A DNA stretch of 64,000 bases from Parascedosporium putredinis (Eukaryota; Ascomycota; Sordariomycetes; Microascales; Microascaceae). Under the pieces are notes generated by a model, which did no database searches, was not told the DNA's origin, and saw only the letters and a program-made list of their open reading frames with translations. The stretch's first letter is position 1. Each line of letters begins with the position of its first letter. Positions 11,569-23,364 of the stretch are shown here, in pieces. The position numbers and the translations under genes were made by a program. The stretch is from NCBI GenBank assembly GCA_949357655.1, contig CASHTG010000007.1, positions 372,001 to 436,000 of the forward strand, in the 5' to 3' direction.

Positions 11569-12431
11569 ATGGAGCAGTTTGAGGTCGCCGACGATGCCTC
11601 GTCCGGAACGGGAAGAGATGTGGACTCTAAAAGGAAAGCCGTCGTCACGTACGAGCGCGTGCAGCTCATAATCCGCGTTCCCATGCTCCTCTTCGGCTAC
11701 GGCGTGCTGGCGCTCTGGTTATACATCGCCATTAGGTGGAATCAAGAGGATGGGGCGAGACAGAATCTACCCGACGCCAAGCCGCTGGGAGAGGTGAACA
11801 TGTGGTTCGGAATACCTATTGTCTGCGTACGTCGTTTCTACCCTTGATTCTGTTTAAGCGTACCAAGACGGGACTTCGATCAATGGACTAGAGTCTGGGT
11901 GCGTTTCTCGTGACTTTAAAAGCTGATAGTGTTGTGCGCCCCGTCTTCTCGAAATAGTCCGTTTTTCCATCATTTTCGATACCTGGGACATCGTGGCGCT
12001 CTCGAGCCCAACCCGCACGCGAGCCCGCCCCGGCATCCTCCTGACCCACGAGCTCCTCAACATTATCACCATGACCTGCGGCGTCATATTTGGGTACAGG
12101 TCTTCGTACAACGAGGAATACTTTGATCTGGCGAAATCCGACAACGAGCGCTACCCTTTGCGGCTCTATACCTAGCGGTGGCGAGCGTGAGCCTTGCCTT
12201 CTTGTAAGTATTTTTGAACAACGGGGAGCCTGGCTGGGGGAACCCGTCCCCATCCCCAGAGCGTGATAGTACTTTGAAGTGAAACCGCGCTCATTCTAGT
12301 TCCTGGTCTAACTAATGTGTAGGGCGTCGAGGGCATTCATGTTTTGCATCACTCTCGTCGATGCATGCTACTGGGAGCAGGGTCCGCGCTACACGCGGAG
12401 GCGGAGGATACCCGATCTCAACAAACGTTGA
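11569..12431 (+). CDS. Small multi-pass membrane protein with a 7-nt micro-exon
   Basis: The model has four exons: 11569-11826, 11892-11898, 11958-12203 and 12323-12431. All introns are GT-AG; the last has CTAAC 14 bp before its acceptor. The second exon is only AGTCTGG; including it restores the frame across IPIVC-SLVRFSIIFDTWDIVAL. The product is about 206 aa. Hydrophobic stretches lie at about 30-54, 78-105, 125-145 and 165-190, and the C-terminus is basic (YTRRRRIPDLNKR). One base is missing near 12152, between DLAKSDNERY and FAALYLAVASVSLAFL; without correction the frame stops at 12175. I do not recognise the family, though conserved-looking helices suggest a real fungal membrane protein. 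It converges with the ferric reductase gene. Confidence 0.65.
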
Positions 12432-12830
12432 GAGGGAAGTAGGGAATTCAAGCTCGGAACGCAGTGGTCTAGGTTAGAACAGGGGCAGAGTCACCTTGGC
12501 GGGGAATAATAGCCCGTAAGAGAAGAAACTAAAACGCGTTAGTGACCAACGCGCAGTCCAACTGAGAAGACCTTGATAGATGACTGGTGTGAATATCTCA
12601 CAATTATTGGGCCGAAAAAAATAAGAGATGGCCCTAGAGTGTACACGTACATGTTTGCAGCTTAAACACTAATATCACATCATCATTAATGCCATCACGA
12701 GGAGTCGTTCAAAAGCAATATTCTCATCGTTATTCAAGGAGATTGGTATCGGAGCTAATTTGAGCTTTTAATAGAACATTGAAACAAAAGAAAGAACAAA
12801 AAGCCACAAAGGGCAACATAAGAGCAGACA
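12432..12830. other. Convergent intergenic region
   Basis: About 400 bp separates the 3' ends of two genes facing each other. It is AT-richer and should hold both 3' UTRs and polyadenylation sites. No gene is seen. Confidence 0.5.
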
Positions 12831-15144
12831 CTACCAATCGAAACTCTCCTCCACCAAACGGACAGCCACGCCGCTGTGCCTTCCCAGAGCCGCAACCGTG
12901 CACCGCACCTCATCCGACATGGCCGCGGGCCCACACACCACCACCGTGGTACCTCCGACCGTCTTCTCGTTGATCTCCGCTTCGAGGATGGAGCGAACGC
13001 TCAACCTCTCCCCAATCGCCACCTGCACCTCGGCATCGCCCCAGCGAACGCGCCCGTCCACGCCGACAGACCGAGACGCGACGTTGGAGGAAACCGCGTC
13101 GACGAGCGCCTGGCTTCGCGAACCCCAGAAGAGCTTGAGCGAGCCGAGGGGTCGGCCGAGGGACTGGGCGTCTTCGAGGACGGGGAGAATGGCGGTGATG
13201 CCGACACCGCCGGCGACGCAGACGATGTTGGGGAAGTCGGAGTCGGCGTGGACGTGGCTGTGGGGGAACAGGCCGACGGATTCGCGGCCGTAGGAGCCCT
13301 CGACGAGGACGGGGATAGGACCCTTACCGGCGCGGGCGGCGAGGTAGGAGGTGGCGCCGTCCTGGATGCGCATGTACAGTGTGATTCCGGCGGGGCTACC
13401 TGTAGGGACAGGGCCGGTGGAGGAAGTGGTGGTGGTGGTGGAGGGAATTTTGGTCGTGGTGGTCATCTCCTTCTCATTGTCGCTGCCGCTGGCACTGGTG
13501 GGCTCCTGACTATCGGCACCGGGGCGACCGAGGATGCCGGCGACGGAAAAGGGGTGGTTCTCCCAGACGCGCCAGGTGAGGGTGGGGAAGTACATGTAGA
13601 CGTGGCCGCGGCTGCTGACGCCGGGGATATCGATGCGGTAGTACTCGGCATCGACGGCGGTGACGTAGGCGTACTTGACGCCGTGCCTAGCCATGCGGAG
13701 GACGCGGAAGAGGTGGTCGAAGGACATGATGGCGATGGCCATGTAGATCCAGGTCTCGTAGCCCCACTGGCGGCTGTACCGGAAGGCGATGTGGTACCAG
13801 CAGCCGATGATGCTGACGACGGTGAGGACGACGTGGCTGGACACGAAGAACTCGTAGCACCAGCGGCGAACGGGGAGGATGGACAGGGGCACGATGACGC
13901 TGAGGGCGAGGGTGGCGACGATGCCGGTGTACCAGTAGGGCAGCTTGCTCTCGTCGGCGTGGGTGCCATTCTCGAGGAACTCCTGGAGGTAGATGGCGGA
14001 GTGGAGGACGGCCTGGAGCATGCAGAGGACGCCGATCCAGCGGTGGACGAGGAGGAAGGTGTTGTGGGACCAGTTGGTGAGGCGGAGCAGGACGTTGTTG
14101 CGGCTGCCGTAGAGGATGGCGAGGGGCAGGTTGGCGAAGCTGAGGACGCCGAGGCGGTTGGAGACGTAGGCGCGGATCTGGGCGGCCGGGGTGGCGAACC
14201 AGGCGTTGTCCGAGGTGGCGCGGTAGCCGACAGAGGAGAGGACGACGTTGACGACGACGATGTACAGGATGAAGAGGGCCTGGCCGCGGGTGGGGATGAT
14301 GGCGAGGCCAAAGGCCGGTACGGCGTGGCGGGTGCCAAAGGCCGGGGGTCGATGACGTAGGCGTAAAAGGTGCTGGTGAGGGTTTTGGGGAAGGGGAGGA
14401 AGCGGAGGAGGGAGAAGGCCATGGGGAGGAAGACGCAGGTGATGAGGACGACGAGACTAATATGAGAAGCACGGGGTAGTGGTTAGCGCTGGAACTCTTT
14501 TTTTTTTTTTTGGGACAATTTTCTCGGGTTTGCCAAGCTGTAGAGTGATGGGAAAACGTTGAAAAATGAAAAGAGAGGATAACATACCCGTAGCGCGAGT
14601 GGTTCACTTCAATCTCCTCAAAGGCCCTCAGCGTATTATACTGACTCCAGTACGACTCATCAGTGACGGCCGTTGTCATATTCAGCGTCTCGCCCGCCTC
14701 GACCACGGTCTCGGGCGCCTCCGTGACCTCGTCGAGGGCCTGCTGGTAGGACAGCCTCGGCAAGGGCTGGACCCTCCCGCGGCCGGGGATGTTGAGCTCC
14801 CAGTACTCCTCGAGCTGGGACATGGGGAGGCCCCCGCAGCGCTCGTGGATGCACCAGGCCATGGAGTGGAGAAAGTGCTCGTTGGTGGCGTAGCACTCGG
14901 CGGACGGGCCCATGGACATGTGGGAGGACATGGCGGCGGCGTCGTCGCCGTGCATGTCGTGGTCCATGGGGCACTCGAGCGGGTAGGCGATGGCGGAGCG
15001 GCAGGCGTAGGCGCAGGGCGGGTCGTACATGGAGATGCCATAGCCGATGAGGCCGTAGCCGTACCGGCCGTCGACGGTGTGCGCCGAGGCTGGGACGGCG
15101 GCCGTGGCGAGGAGGCCGACGGCCGCGGTGAGTCGGGAGAGCAT
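12831..15144 (-). CDS. Ferric reductase / FAD-NADPH transmembrane oxidoreductase
   Basis: There are two exons (15144-14588 and 14456-12831) with a 131-bp intron containing a 14-T run. One base is missing in the G-run 14344-14348 (between YAYVIDP and AFGTRHA). The corrected product is 727 aa. The chosen start gives a signal peptide (MLSRLTAAVGLLATAAVPASA); an in-frame ATG lies 54 bp upstream. After a Cys/His-rich external domain (CMD-like HDMHGD..) come several membrane helices with four histidines in two HX13H pairs (about H324/H338 and H394/H408), the bis-heme ligands. Then come the FAD motif HPFS (about 487), the nucleotide-binding VAGGVGIT (about 600), CGPAAM (about 693) and terminal FDW. 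It should move electrons from NADPH across the plasma membrane to Fe3+/Cu2+ or siderophores. A Thr/Ser-rich insertion (about 505-540) interrupts the FAD domain. Confidence 0.9.
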
Positions 15145-18100
15145 GGGGGCGGTGGGTGACGCTAACACCAGGCGACGAAGATGGCAAGGGAGATTCAATG
15201 AGGAAATCTTCTTAAGTTAGGCTCGAAAAGGGCCGGATTTGCACGCCACGCGAGATAAACAAAGGGAAACCCTAGGCACGAGGGGAGGAAGGGAAGGAGC
15301 AGGAGGAAGCAGGAGATAAAGATCGGCTGAGGATGGGACTTTTTCGACAACGAACACCTCGAGAAGGAAAGAGACAGGAAGCGTGGAAGAGAAGCAACGT
15401 TGGCGAATATAGCTAGGCACGCACGCAAACGATGAGACACACGCTCAGAAACCAGTCGACGGACTTTAGCAAATCGTCGTTGCAGCGGACCAAGCTCGTC
15501 TTGGTAATGATGCACATCCTGCTCGTCGCTGGCCCTGAGGCCAATCCGAGGCATCTTATATAAATCATCATTTAATCAAAAAAGGCCCCCAATTGTGCAT
15601 TCCCGCTTAATCTATCGCTACCAAATTGGGGTGCGCGGGGGTGTGCGTTCAAGGTGAGGCAGTTTTGAGTGCATTTTCCCTTTGGGGGTTGGACGAGCAA
15701 GCGCATTTGAGCAAGTTTTTCTTCTTGTCGTCTCTTTGGACGCCTTGGATCCGTTGGTGGTTTCCCCAGGCTCTCTCGCTCCATCATCAATCTCTCCCGC
15801 CGTGTCTTGGCACCAAGAGGACACTAAAGTGGACATGCATATTGGAAACTCCCGCCAACCAAGACGGAGAGAAAATACAAAAGGGGACCGTGACATCTCA
15901 ACCGTGGGTCCTTCTTAAGCGTGGTGACTCCTTCTCCCCCGGTCCATCTAAGCTTCTTCTTCCATCGGCGAATCGCCATCGTCCGATTTCAAGCCACCAC
16001 CTTTTCTTTCGTCTTTCTTGGGGATGGGCTAGCGTGTCTGTTTGTGTGATGTGTGTGGGGGTGATTCAAGCTTGGAGCGGAGAGTCTGTTTTTTTTTCAC
16101 TCCATGTGATGTTTCCCATGGCACTGGGTCCCCACGAGAGCGAATGATTCAATTGGGTTTTTGGAGACAGGGACTGGATGAAAATGTGATGGCCCAAGGG
16201 TAGCAGGGCTGAAAGCAGAACCGCGACATGGGGAGTGGGCGAGGGAGAAAACTTGCTCACCAACACAGGCAATATTTTTTCCCATTCCCTTTCCCGCTGA
16301 TTTCCCCGCTTACTCCCGGATCCAGGTGGCATTGTGGCTTGAAACCAGAGCAAGTTTGAGGCATTCCATGTTGGCGATGGTGGTGAAAGAGAGCCAGACT
16401 GCACAATCGCGGTCAAGAAAGGCGTTAGGTAACAGAATTCGATCCTCTTCTCCCAGAGATCAATAGAAAATCAATATTTCTCAATGGGCTAGGCGGAGGA
16501 GGGGATTTGTTTTTCATTGCAAGCAAGACCGAGTGAATCCATGAGTTCTCGTTTTACATATCATGCGCGTTGCTGGATGTTGTGGGTGGTCGAGTCTCGA
16601 TGCCAATCTGCCTAGAGAATGAGTGAGTGACCCGTGCGGGGAATTATTGAGCAAGTTTTCTTTTTCCTTTTCCTCTTTTCCTCCTGACAGCGGCCAGCCC
16701 AATTCAAGCGAAACGATTCCCGAAAGCCACCACAAGATACCGGTGCTGGTCCTACCAATGGCCAGCTGGCTCAATACAATTCGGGTCGGCACCCGAAAAC
16801 CTGGCCTCCCACCTTGTTACGAAAGATTCATCCAATAATACTGTTGTCTCTGAGGGTAATAATTGAAACAATATGAAAAGGAAGACCGACAGCTAGAGTC
16901 AGCTGCGAGCAGTCGCACCGCGCACCGCGCACCGGTGAATAGCTCAGGTGCTTAATGTGGGGCCGTGAGATGCGGACATCGACGGTCATCATTTTCAGAT
17001 GCGAACCTCATCCTTTGAGTCGAAACTCGAAACCCAAAAGAAGGGCCGGACTTCTTCATTTCCATTCTCGGTTCCCACACGGACCAGAATCGCGTGATGT
17101 GCTCAAGACATACCATTAGCAAATCTCGCTGCACCCTGGCTTTTATTGTTGGCCTCCCTAGGTCTGCAGACCCCAGGCGACAAGTTATCTCTTAAAGTTT
17201 ACAGGGGTTGCCTTTTGCTTCGTTTCCGAAAACTATGTGGCCACACTCTTTAGGGTTTGGTCTGGTTTTACGGAGCACGATTATGACTCTTGATTAAAAC
17301 TATCAACATATCCCATGCCTAGTGAATCATAAGCCTTTTCCGGCCCTCCAGGACATGCAAAGTGTCGTGGGTTCTTCATTTTTGGTCTTGGTTTTATCCA
17401 CCGCAGGCTTATTCTTCTGCTCCGAGCCCAGTCCCCCGTCTTCTTTCCCTTCGATTCGGCCTACCCTCACACGTCAGCTCGTGTCCGCCAGTAGCAAGCC
17501 CTCGCCAGCTCAGCATACGCCGGGGTTGGGACGCCTTATGCAAGGCCGGAAATAAGGAGCGATGCTTTTTCTTGTTCAACTGCAGTTCACTTACCTCTTC
17601 CCTATCGTGCTCCGCATGCTCGATAAAGTCATGCGCGGCTTGGACAGACTTGTCAGGTAGACCGTGGCCGGCCTCCCTCTCTTTGTGTGAACTGTGTTCC
17701 ATCGTCGTGGTGTGATTAGTTTCTCAAGGTTCTGGTTTGTACTGACTAAAACCAAGACGAAATATTGTTTACTGGAATCGAGGGTAAGGCGTCTTTTTAT
17801 CTTCCAACCCACCGGGGCGGGGGCGGTTCAACAGGTCACAAGGTGGCGAACAGAAAACATCATGATATCTTTAAGAATAATTGCCCTACACGTCATCTTG
17901 AACACTTAGCGTCCCATATGTATCACGAAGTAGGTTAATTGATGATTCCCCTCACCCCAGCGCAGCGAAGAGCTCCCGGACTTGGAGCCCCGTTGTAACT
18001 GTCGGAAGATGACGCAGGATGAGCACTTGCTTTAACAAAAGAATCATCTATGGATTTTCCGGGCTGTCAATAGTGAGTATAATCAGAGAGGTCTCCTACC

Positions 18101-18394
18101 CCGCCAAAATCACGGGCATGCCACAAGAAGCGAAAGGGGTCTTCTAGAGATTTTGTTCAAAACGAAGCAGATTCCATGCGCCCAATACACCTCCTCGGCT
18201 GTCAAAAGTAGAATCAACTTGGGTTTGTTAAACATCTTTCGCATTCAAACGATACATAATCACAGGTCCATCCCCACCTTCGTTGAAAAACTGTCGAGAC
18301 TAGATATACTTTCGTGATAGACAAAGCTGCTACTTCTCGCCAGGCGAGCAAGATACGATGTAGCATGAGATGTTAGACGACCAGGATGTTTGAA
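15145..18394. other. Long gene-free spacer
   Basis: About 3.2 kb holds no supportable gene. The first part is the ferric reductase promoter, with a TATATAA-type element on the minus strand near 15552. The rest has only short open frames. The end is the 3' flank of the NLR gene. No tRNA or repeat was recognised. Confidence 0.5.
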
Positions 18395-21300
18395 CTAACT
18401 ATTCTGACTCAATTTACCCCACATTTCCAATTGTTGGGAGGCCCATAAGGTAGATCTATGATGCGGGCCAAGGACCCGGCGGCGCGCGGTGACACAAGCT
18501 GTCATAAGCTCGATAGCACCGGAAAGCTGACCACGGCGCTGTAGCATCGATGCCAAGCTAGACATAGTAGCCAATGTGTCGGGATGGTCAGCGCCAAGCT
18601 TCATCTTCCTACTCTCCAGCACTTGTGCATCTAGAGCCTCAGCCTCATCCCATCGTCCCTGATTGCAGTATGTTGAAGCTAAGTTGGCCATACTGCTTAG
18701 TGTGTTTGGATGGTCAGCGCCAAGCTTAATCTTCCGACTCTCTAGCACCTGTAAGTGTAGATTCTCCGCCTCATCGCATCGTCCCTGGTCCCGGTATGTT
18801 GAAGCTAAGTTGCCCATACTGGTCAGTGTGTCCGGATGGTCAGCGCCAAACTTCTTCTTCCTACTCTCTAGCACCTGTAAGTGTAGATTCTCCGCCTCAT
18901 CCCATCGTCCCTGGTTCCAGTATGTTGAAGCTAAGTTGCTCATAATGGTCAGTGTGTCTGGATGGTCAGCGCCAAGCTTCTTCTTCCTACTCTCCAGCAC
19001 CTGTACTTCTAAAGTCTCAGCCTCATCCCATCGTCCCTGGTTCCGGTATGTTGAAGCTAAGTTGCCCATACTGGCCAGTGTGTCTGGATGGTCAGCGCCA
19101 AGCTTCTTCATCCTCCTCTCTAGCACCTGTACATCTAGAGTCTCAGCCTCATCCCATCGTCCCTGGTTCCAGTATGTTGAAGCTAAGTTGCCCATAATGG
19201 TCAGTGTGTCTGGATGGTCAGCGCCAAGCTTCTTCTTCATCCTCTCTAGCACCTGTACTTCTAGAGTCTCAGCCTCATCCCATCGTCCCTGGTTCCAGTA
19301 TGTTGACGCTAATCTGGCTGTATAAACCAGTGTATCAAGATGTCCCTGTCCTTTGATGTCCGCGGTCAGTCGTCGAGCTTCTATTAGATACTCCTCTGCA
19401 GATTTCCATTCCCCAACGATTTCGAAGTATGAAGCTATCTTATCGAGAACTTGGACCCTATCTCTCCTGATCTGGCGTTTGCCTGGCTTGACGGATCGTA
19501 AAACCGCTGTGGCATGCGCCAGATATTTGCTACACGTCGCCCAGTTCTCATATGTCGCCTCTGGGAAAACATATGATACTGCTCTTAGTGCTTCGATAGC
19601 AAACCTTTCAGCCATTCTGTCCCGTATAAGCCACTTTTGCGATACCAGTTGCACTAGGCGGTGCATGTCAAAGGTCTGGTCCTTCCCTGTACTGATGAAA
19701 GAGAACCTCTTCAGTGTACCTAGCGCGCTGGTGAGTACCCGCTCATCAATTTCCTGGCCTGCGTTCTTTTCATCGTATGCGAGAAACTCTCTTGGAATTG
19801 CCTGCCTGTCGAAGAAGGCCATGCGTGAGAGTAAATCGCTTGCGTAAGGATCTTGTTGACGAATCATCTCAAATGAGATGATCCACGTCTCTACCATTGC
19901 ACGGCTAGCTCTGATACCTTTTCCAAAACTCTCATAATCGTCTCCTAGAAGCTCGATAGGGTCGACGTCCGTCCCATCTAAGAGGCTAGTGTATTCGGCA
20001 ACGGACATCGATTTTGCCTCCATAAATGCGGCAGCCTGAGCGAGAGCAAGTGGGAGATGCTCTAGTCGAGAAGAGAGTACCCCCAGACTATAACCGGTAA
20101 CGTTTCCTTCCCTATATTAGCCCGAATAAGAAGCTTTGACTCCTCTTCGCTCATCACATTGATTTCGATCAGAGGGGCTCCTTCGGCGAGTTCAACACCC
20201 GCCGCCCTATCGCGACTTGTGATAAGAATTGACCCGTGAGCACACTTTGGTATGTAATATGTCAGAGGCACCTGCGACTTGCTTCCGCTTTCACTTCTTA
20301 TTGTGATGGATGGCGAAGAAAATACTTGCTTGTCGTCAGCGTTATCGATGATCATGAGCCACTGGTCGTGGTGTTTGCTCTCGAGCCATTCTTTGACAAT
20401 CAACAGGATATCCGCTGCCGGGTCAGCATGTTCAGGGATTTGGCACTCGTAAGCGATGCTGGAGTACGACTCTCTGAATCGCTCAGCACTGCTTCCATGG
20501 ACCCAAAATACGGACGTCAACTCGCTCATTTCGTAGATCCGGTATGCATACTCAAGTACGATGTTTGTCTTCCTAAAGCCGGTAGTCAGCATAAAATTGA
20601 ATACCCTGTAGCTAGGAACGCCAGCCTACCCGATGCCGCCGAGACCAATGAGCGCAAGCCGAGACTGAGCGCCGGGTCTTGGCGGACGCTGCAGCTGCTT
20701 CATGATCTCTTCTCGACCGACGAAATTGCGACTCCTCGGATATGGCACGATGACTGAAAAGAGTTAGAACTATCAGCACTCCTCCATCATAACGAGTGAA
20801 ACACAACGGAAGGGACTAGTACTTACACCATCGCTGAAAACTTTCTAGAGAGGCGGAATAGAAATCTTAGTAAGAGTGTGGCTTTTCAATTTCCGAGAAT
20901 TTACGTACCCTGCTGTGACGATTGCGAGGGCACCCAGCTATCAAGAAATGCCTTCGCGCATGCCGCTGCAGTAGCTGCTGCGTATGGCTGCCAGGTTTTA
21001 TTCTTGTGGCTATCAGCGTAATCGCAGGCGCCTTTAACCACCACGCAGGGGATATTATCCCACACCCCTGATCCCTCCATCTCGAAAGCTATGATCTTAT
21101 CCTGGCCTGCAATCATATCACGATCCAGTGCAGATTTCATCACTGTGTCGCCTGATGCTATCGGACCAATGTACACACGAGGTCTGTCCGTTGCCGTCCT
21201 GACACGGGTGCGTTGAAGGAAGGATGTATCGCAGCCGCATCGGTCGCATGACTCTCTCTCGTTGACATGTCTATAAGTGGCCTCGAATAGTCGATCATAT

Positions 21301-23364
21301 TTAGCCATGCGATATTTCGATGCAAGATCTTCATTGGCTTGAAGGATTTCCAGATATTGGCTTATCTTTTCCCTCAAGCTCTTTTGGCCCTGTCTTCCCT
21401 TCAGCTTGGCAAGTAGTCCGCGTATCTCGGGGTTAGATCTGCCTAGTATATCTCGCACCCCTTCCTTCCTGAGAAACTTGCCCGGTAGACGAGCCCCGAA
21501 ATCATATTGTATCACATATTCACTAATAATAACATCTCCAAGTAAAATCTCGTCGTCATCAGGGAGACAGGAACAACGCCACAAATTCCGACGACGAGAG
21601 CCAGCCGGATGTTTTGGAAACTCATACGGAAGCTCGCTGCTGCTGCGGCGGCGCTTGCTTTCCCCATCCCTGGCAAGTACGCGAGGACAACAGGATGACG
21701 TCCAAGGAATCCAGTTGTATAAGTGTTTGAATCATTCGGAGCCTTATCGTAAGGGGAATTCTTGTCGTTGGTGTCCCATATCTGGTCGAAGAGCGCCTCA
21801 ACCGCGTCAGCCTCGAGCGTAAGGGCACAGATGATGGCAATCTCAAACCCTTGGCGTGTGGCAGGGCGCCGCAGTGGGATGTTCCTGCTGGTACCATGGA
21901 CGACTGGTCGGCTTCTGGGAGTGTTCGTAGACAGTTCGCCTCGAGAACTCTGATAATTGAGCGATACTGCAATTTCTCATTAGTCTACGTATGGCTTGTA
22001 TTGAACGCGTTTCTAAACTTACACGGGAGGGTAGGCTGTGACGCAGTGGTATCTTCGGCTTGGTCTTGATAGGGATATGTTATTGAAAGGGTTTGGGCTG
22101 GAGCTGTCGATGGAGCTGTCGATATTGGCTCAAGCTGAGTGGACGACGTGGGGATTTTCCGGATGAATGCTTGTAACGCGCTTCGAATTTCACGGTATCC
22201 AGCATCCGACCTTTTCTCGAATTTCGCTATTTGTCGATGGTCCGCATGAGACCCTGCTACTGTTTGCTGGGCATCTGAAAGTTTAGTTTCCGATGTGGAG
22301 GAGCTCGCAACCTATAGATGGCCGCTCGCTTAGTACTTGAGTGATCGCTGTTTGTTTGTTTGGAGGGTTTTTTTTGTTGGGGGAGGACAGTGAGAAATTC
22401 ATCCATTACCTCCGTGTGATACATGTATAGACTCACGCCTGAAGCGCACTTCCTTTCTTGAAAGGAGCTGACTTTTATCCCCTGTTCAAGGGCGATGGCT
22501 TCGAATCTGGATTGAATTTTGTCCAGCATTCGCCCATCTACCCTCAAGGACTCCAAAATCTTCCTGTTCTTGCGGCTCATGGAGTCTTGGAGCGCAGAGT
22601 CGGCGAGCTTACATGCTGCCGCTGTCCACCCCCGACGTTTTTCTCGACGTTGTGGAGTATTTAGGAAGAGGATATACTTCGTCGGCGTCCGAATTGTATT
22701 CGATCTGTAGATTGCCTGCTCGTGTTGGGGAACGTACTCGATTGAGGGAGGCTGCTAAACCGTTCATCACATACCTCTTTGACGATGATACCCCCGAAGC
22801 CATGCGCAACAAATATCACCGGATACTGCAATTTTCCGTACTCCTAGTTAGCCCGTGGTACCTCGGTAGGACCCGTACACGGGATTTGCCGTACCTCATT
22901 ATCCATATGCCTCTTGAACTGTGTCACAAGATCACGGCCATGGCTAGAGATGGTGTTTTCACTCCCAGTCTGGAAGATACTCTCAACAACACAGCCATCA
23001 TAGCCATATGTCCAAATCGTTGCCTCAGGGATATCATCAGTGAGAAATTCCTCGGGCCAGAACGCCCATTGCGAAGAAGAGCCCGCGGTAGATCTGCCGT
23101 GTCCTTCAGTCGATTTCTGCTGTTGGAAAAGCGAGGTAAAAGCACTGGCAGCTGATTTGGTTGGCCCTGGGTCATGGCCCCAAGTGTACTCTGGATGACC
23201 ACCGAGGCAATGGACGAAGATGATGCTTTTGATTTTCAGACTTGTCAGCCCGCAGACTAGGTTTCAAGAGGATGGAGGGCGTCTGTATACTTGAACTGAT
23301 TTGGCCCATTTGTGGGATTCGCAGATCCCAACCGCGTGAACCCGATTCGGCGGACGTGTGACAT
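18395..23364 (-). CDS. NLR: alpha/beta-hydrolase - PNP_UDP - NB-ARC - TPR
   Basis: Nine exons: 23364-23291, 23225-22895, 22843-22775, 22715-22410, 22311-22023, 21966-20909, 20844-20827 (18 nt), 20753-20630 and 20572-18395. Single bases are missing near 21590 and 20095; the corrected product is 1482 aa. Order: hydrolase-like domain (about 25-340: IIFVHCLGGHPEYTW, VAHGFGGIIVK, NTPQRREK, ADHRQIAKF), short linker, PNP_UDP nucleosidase (about 375-700: AIICALTLEADAVEALF, FEMEGSGV, GACDYADSHKN), NB-ARC (P-loop GLGGIGKT about 757, Walker B LMIIDNADD, ILITSRDR), a winged-helix-like spacer, and six 42-aa TPRs plus a degenerate one. In this kind of NLR the TPRs sense a ligand, NB-ARC oligomerises on ATP and the N-terminal enzyme executes, here probably by nucleoside or ATP cleavage. 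The hydrolase nucleophile Ser is Gly. The hydrolase-PNP tandem is unusual. Confidence 0.85.
18569..19325 (-). repeat. Six near-identical 126-bp TPR-coding repeats
   Basis: The unit (42 codons, LASTYxNQGRWDEAE ... GADHPDTL) recurs with period 126 bp; CATCGTCCCT landmarks on the plus strand lie near 18650, 18778, 18903, 19029, 19155 and 19281. Units differ mainly at a few positions: the residue after LASTY (W/R/C) and the pair after DEAExL (EV/DV/HL/DA). High DNA identity with variation limited to set positions is the pattern of incompatibility-type NLR repeats that recombine and diversify. Confidence 0.88.

Noticed and set aside
12876..14360. 494-codon plus-strand frame, acidic and Gly/Val-rich
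   Set aside because: It lies exactly antisense to the ferric reductase exon; GC-rich third positions keep the opposite frame open. No motif of its own.
13463..14422. Ser/Pro/Thr-rich minus-strand frame
   Set aside because: Only its first codons belong to the ferric reductase; after the missing base at 14344-14348 it is a wrong-frame reading.
22844..22894. In-frame TAG in the NLR hydrolase domain, first read as a nonsense mutation
   Set aside because: It falls at the acceptor of a 51-bp GTACGG...CTAACTAG intron whose removal joins DNE with EYGKLQYPV in phase.
22613..23155. 180-codon plus-strand frame
   Set aside because: Antisense to the hydrolase exons of the NLR gene, which explain the region with motifs and splice sites.
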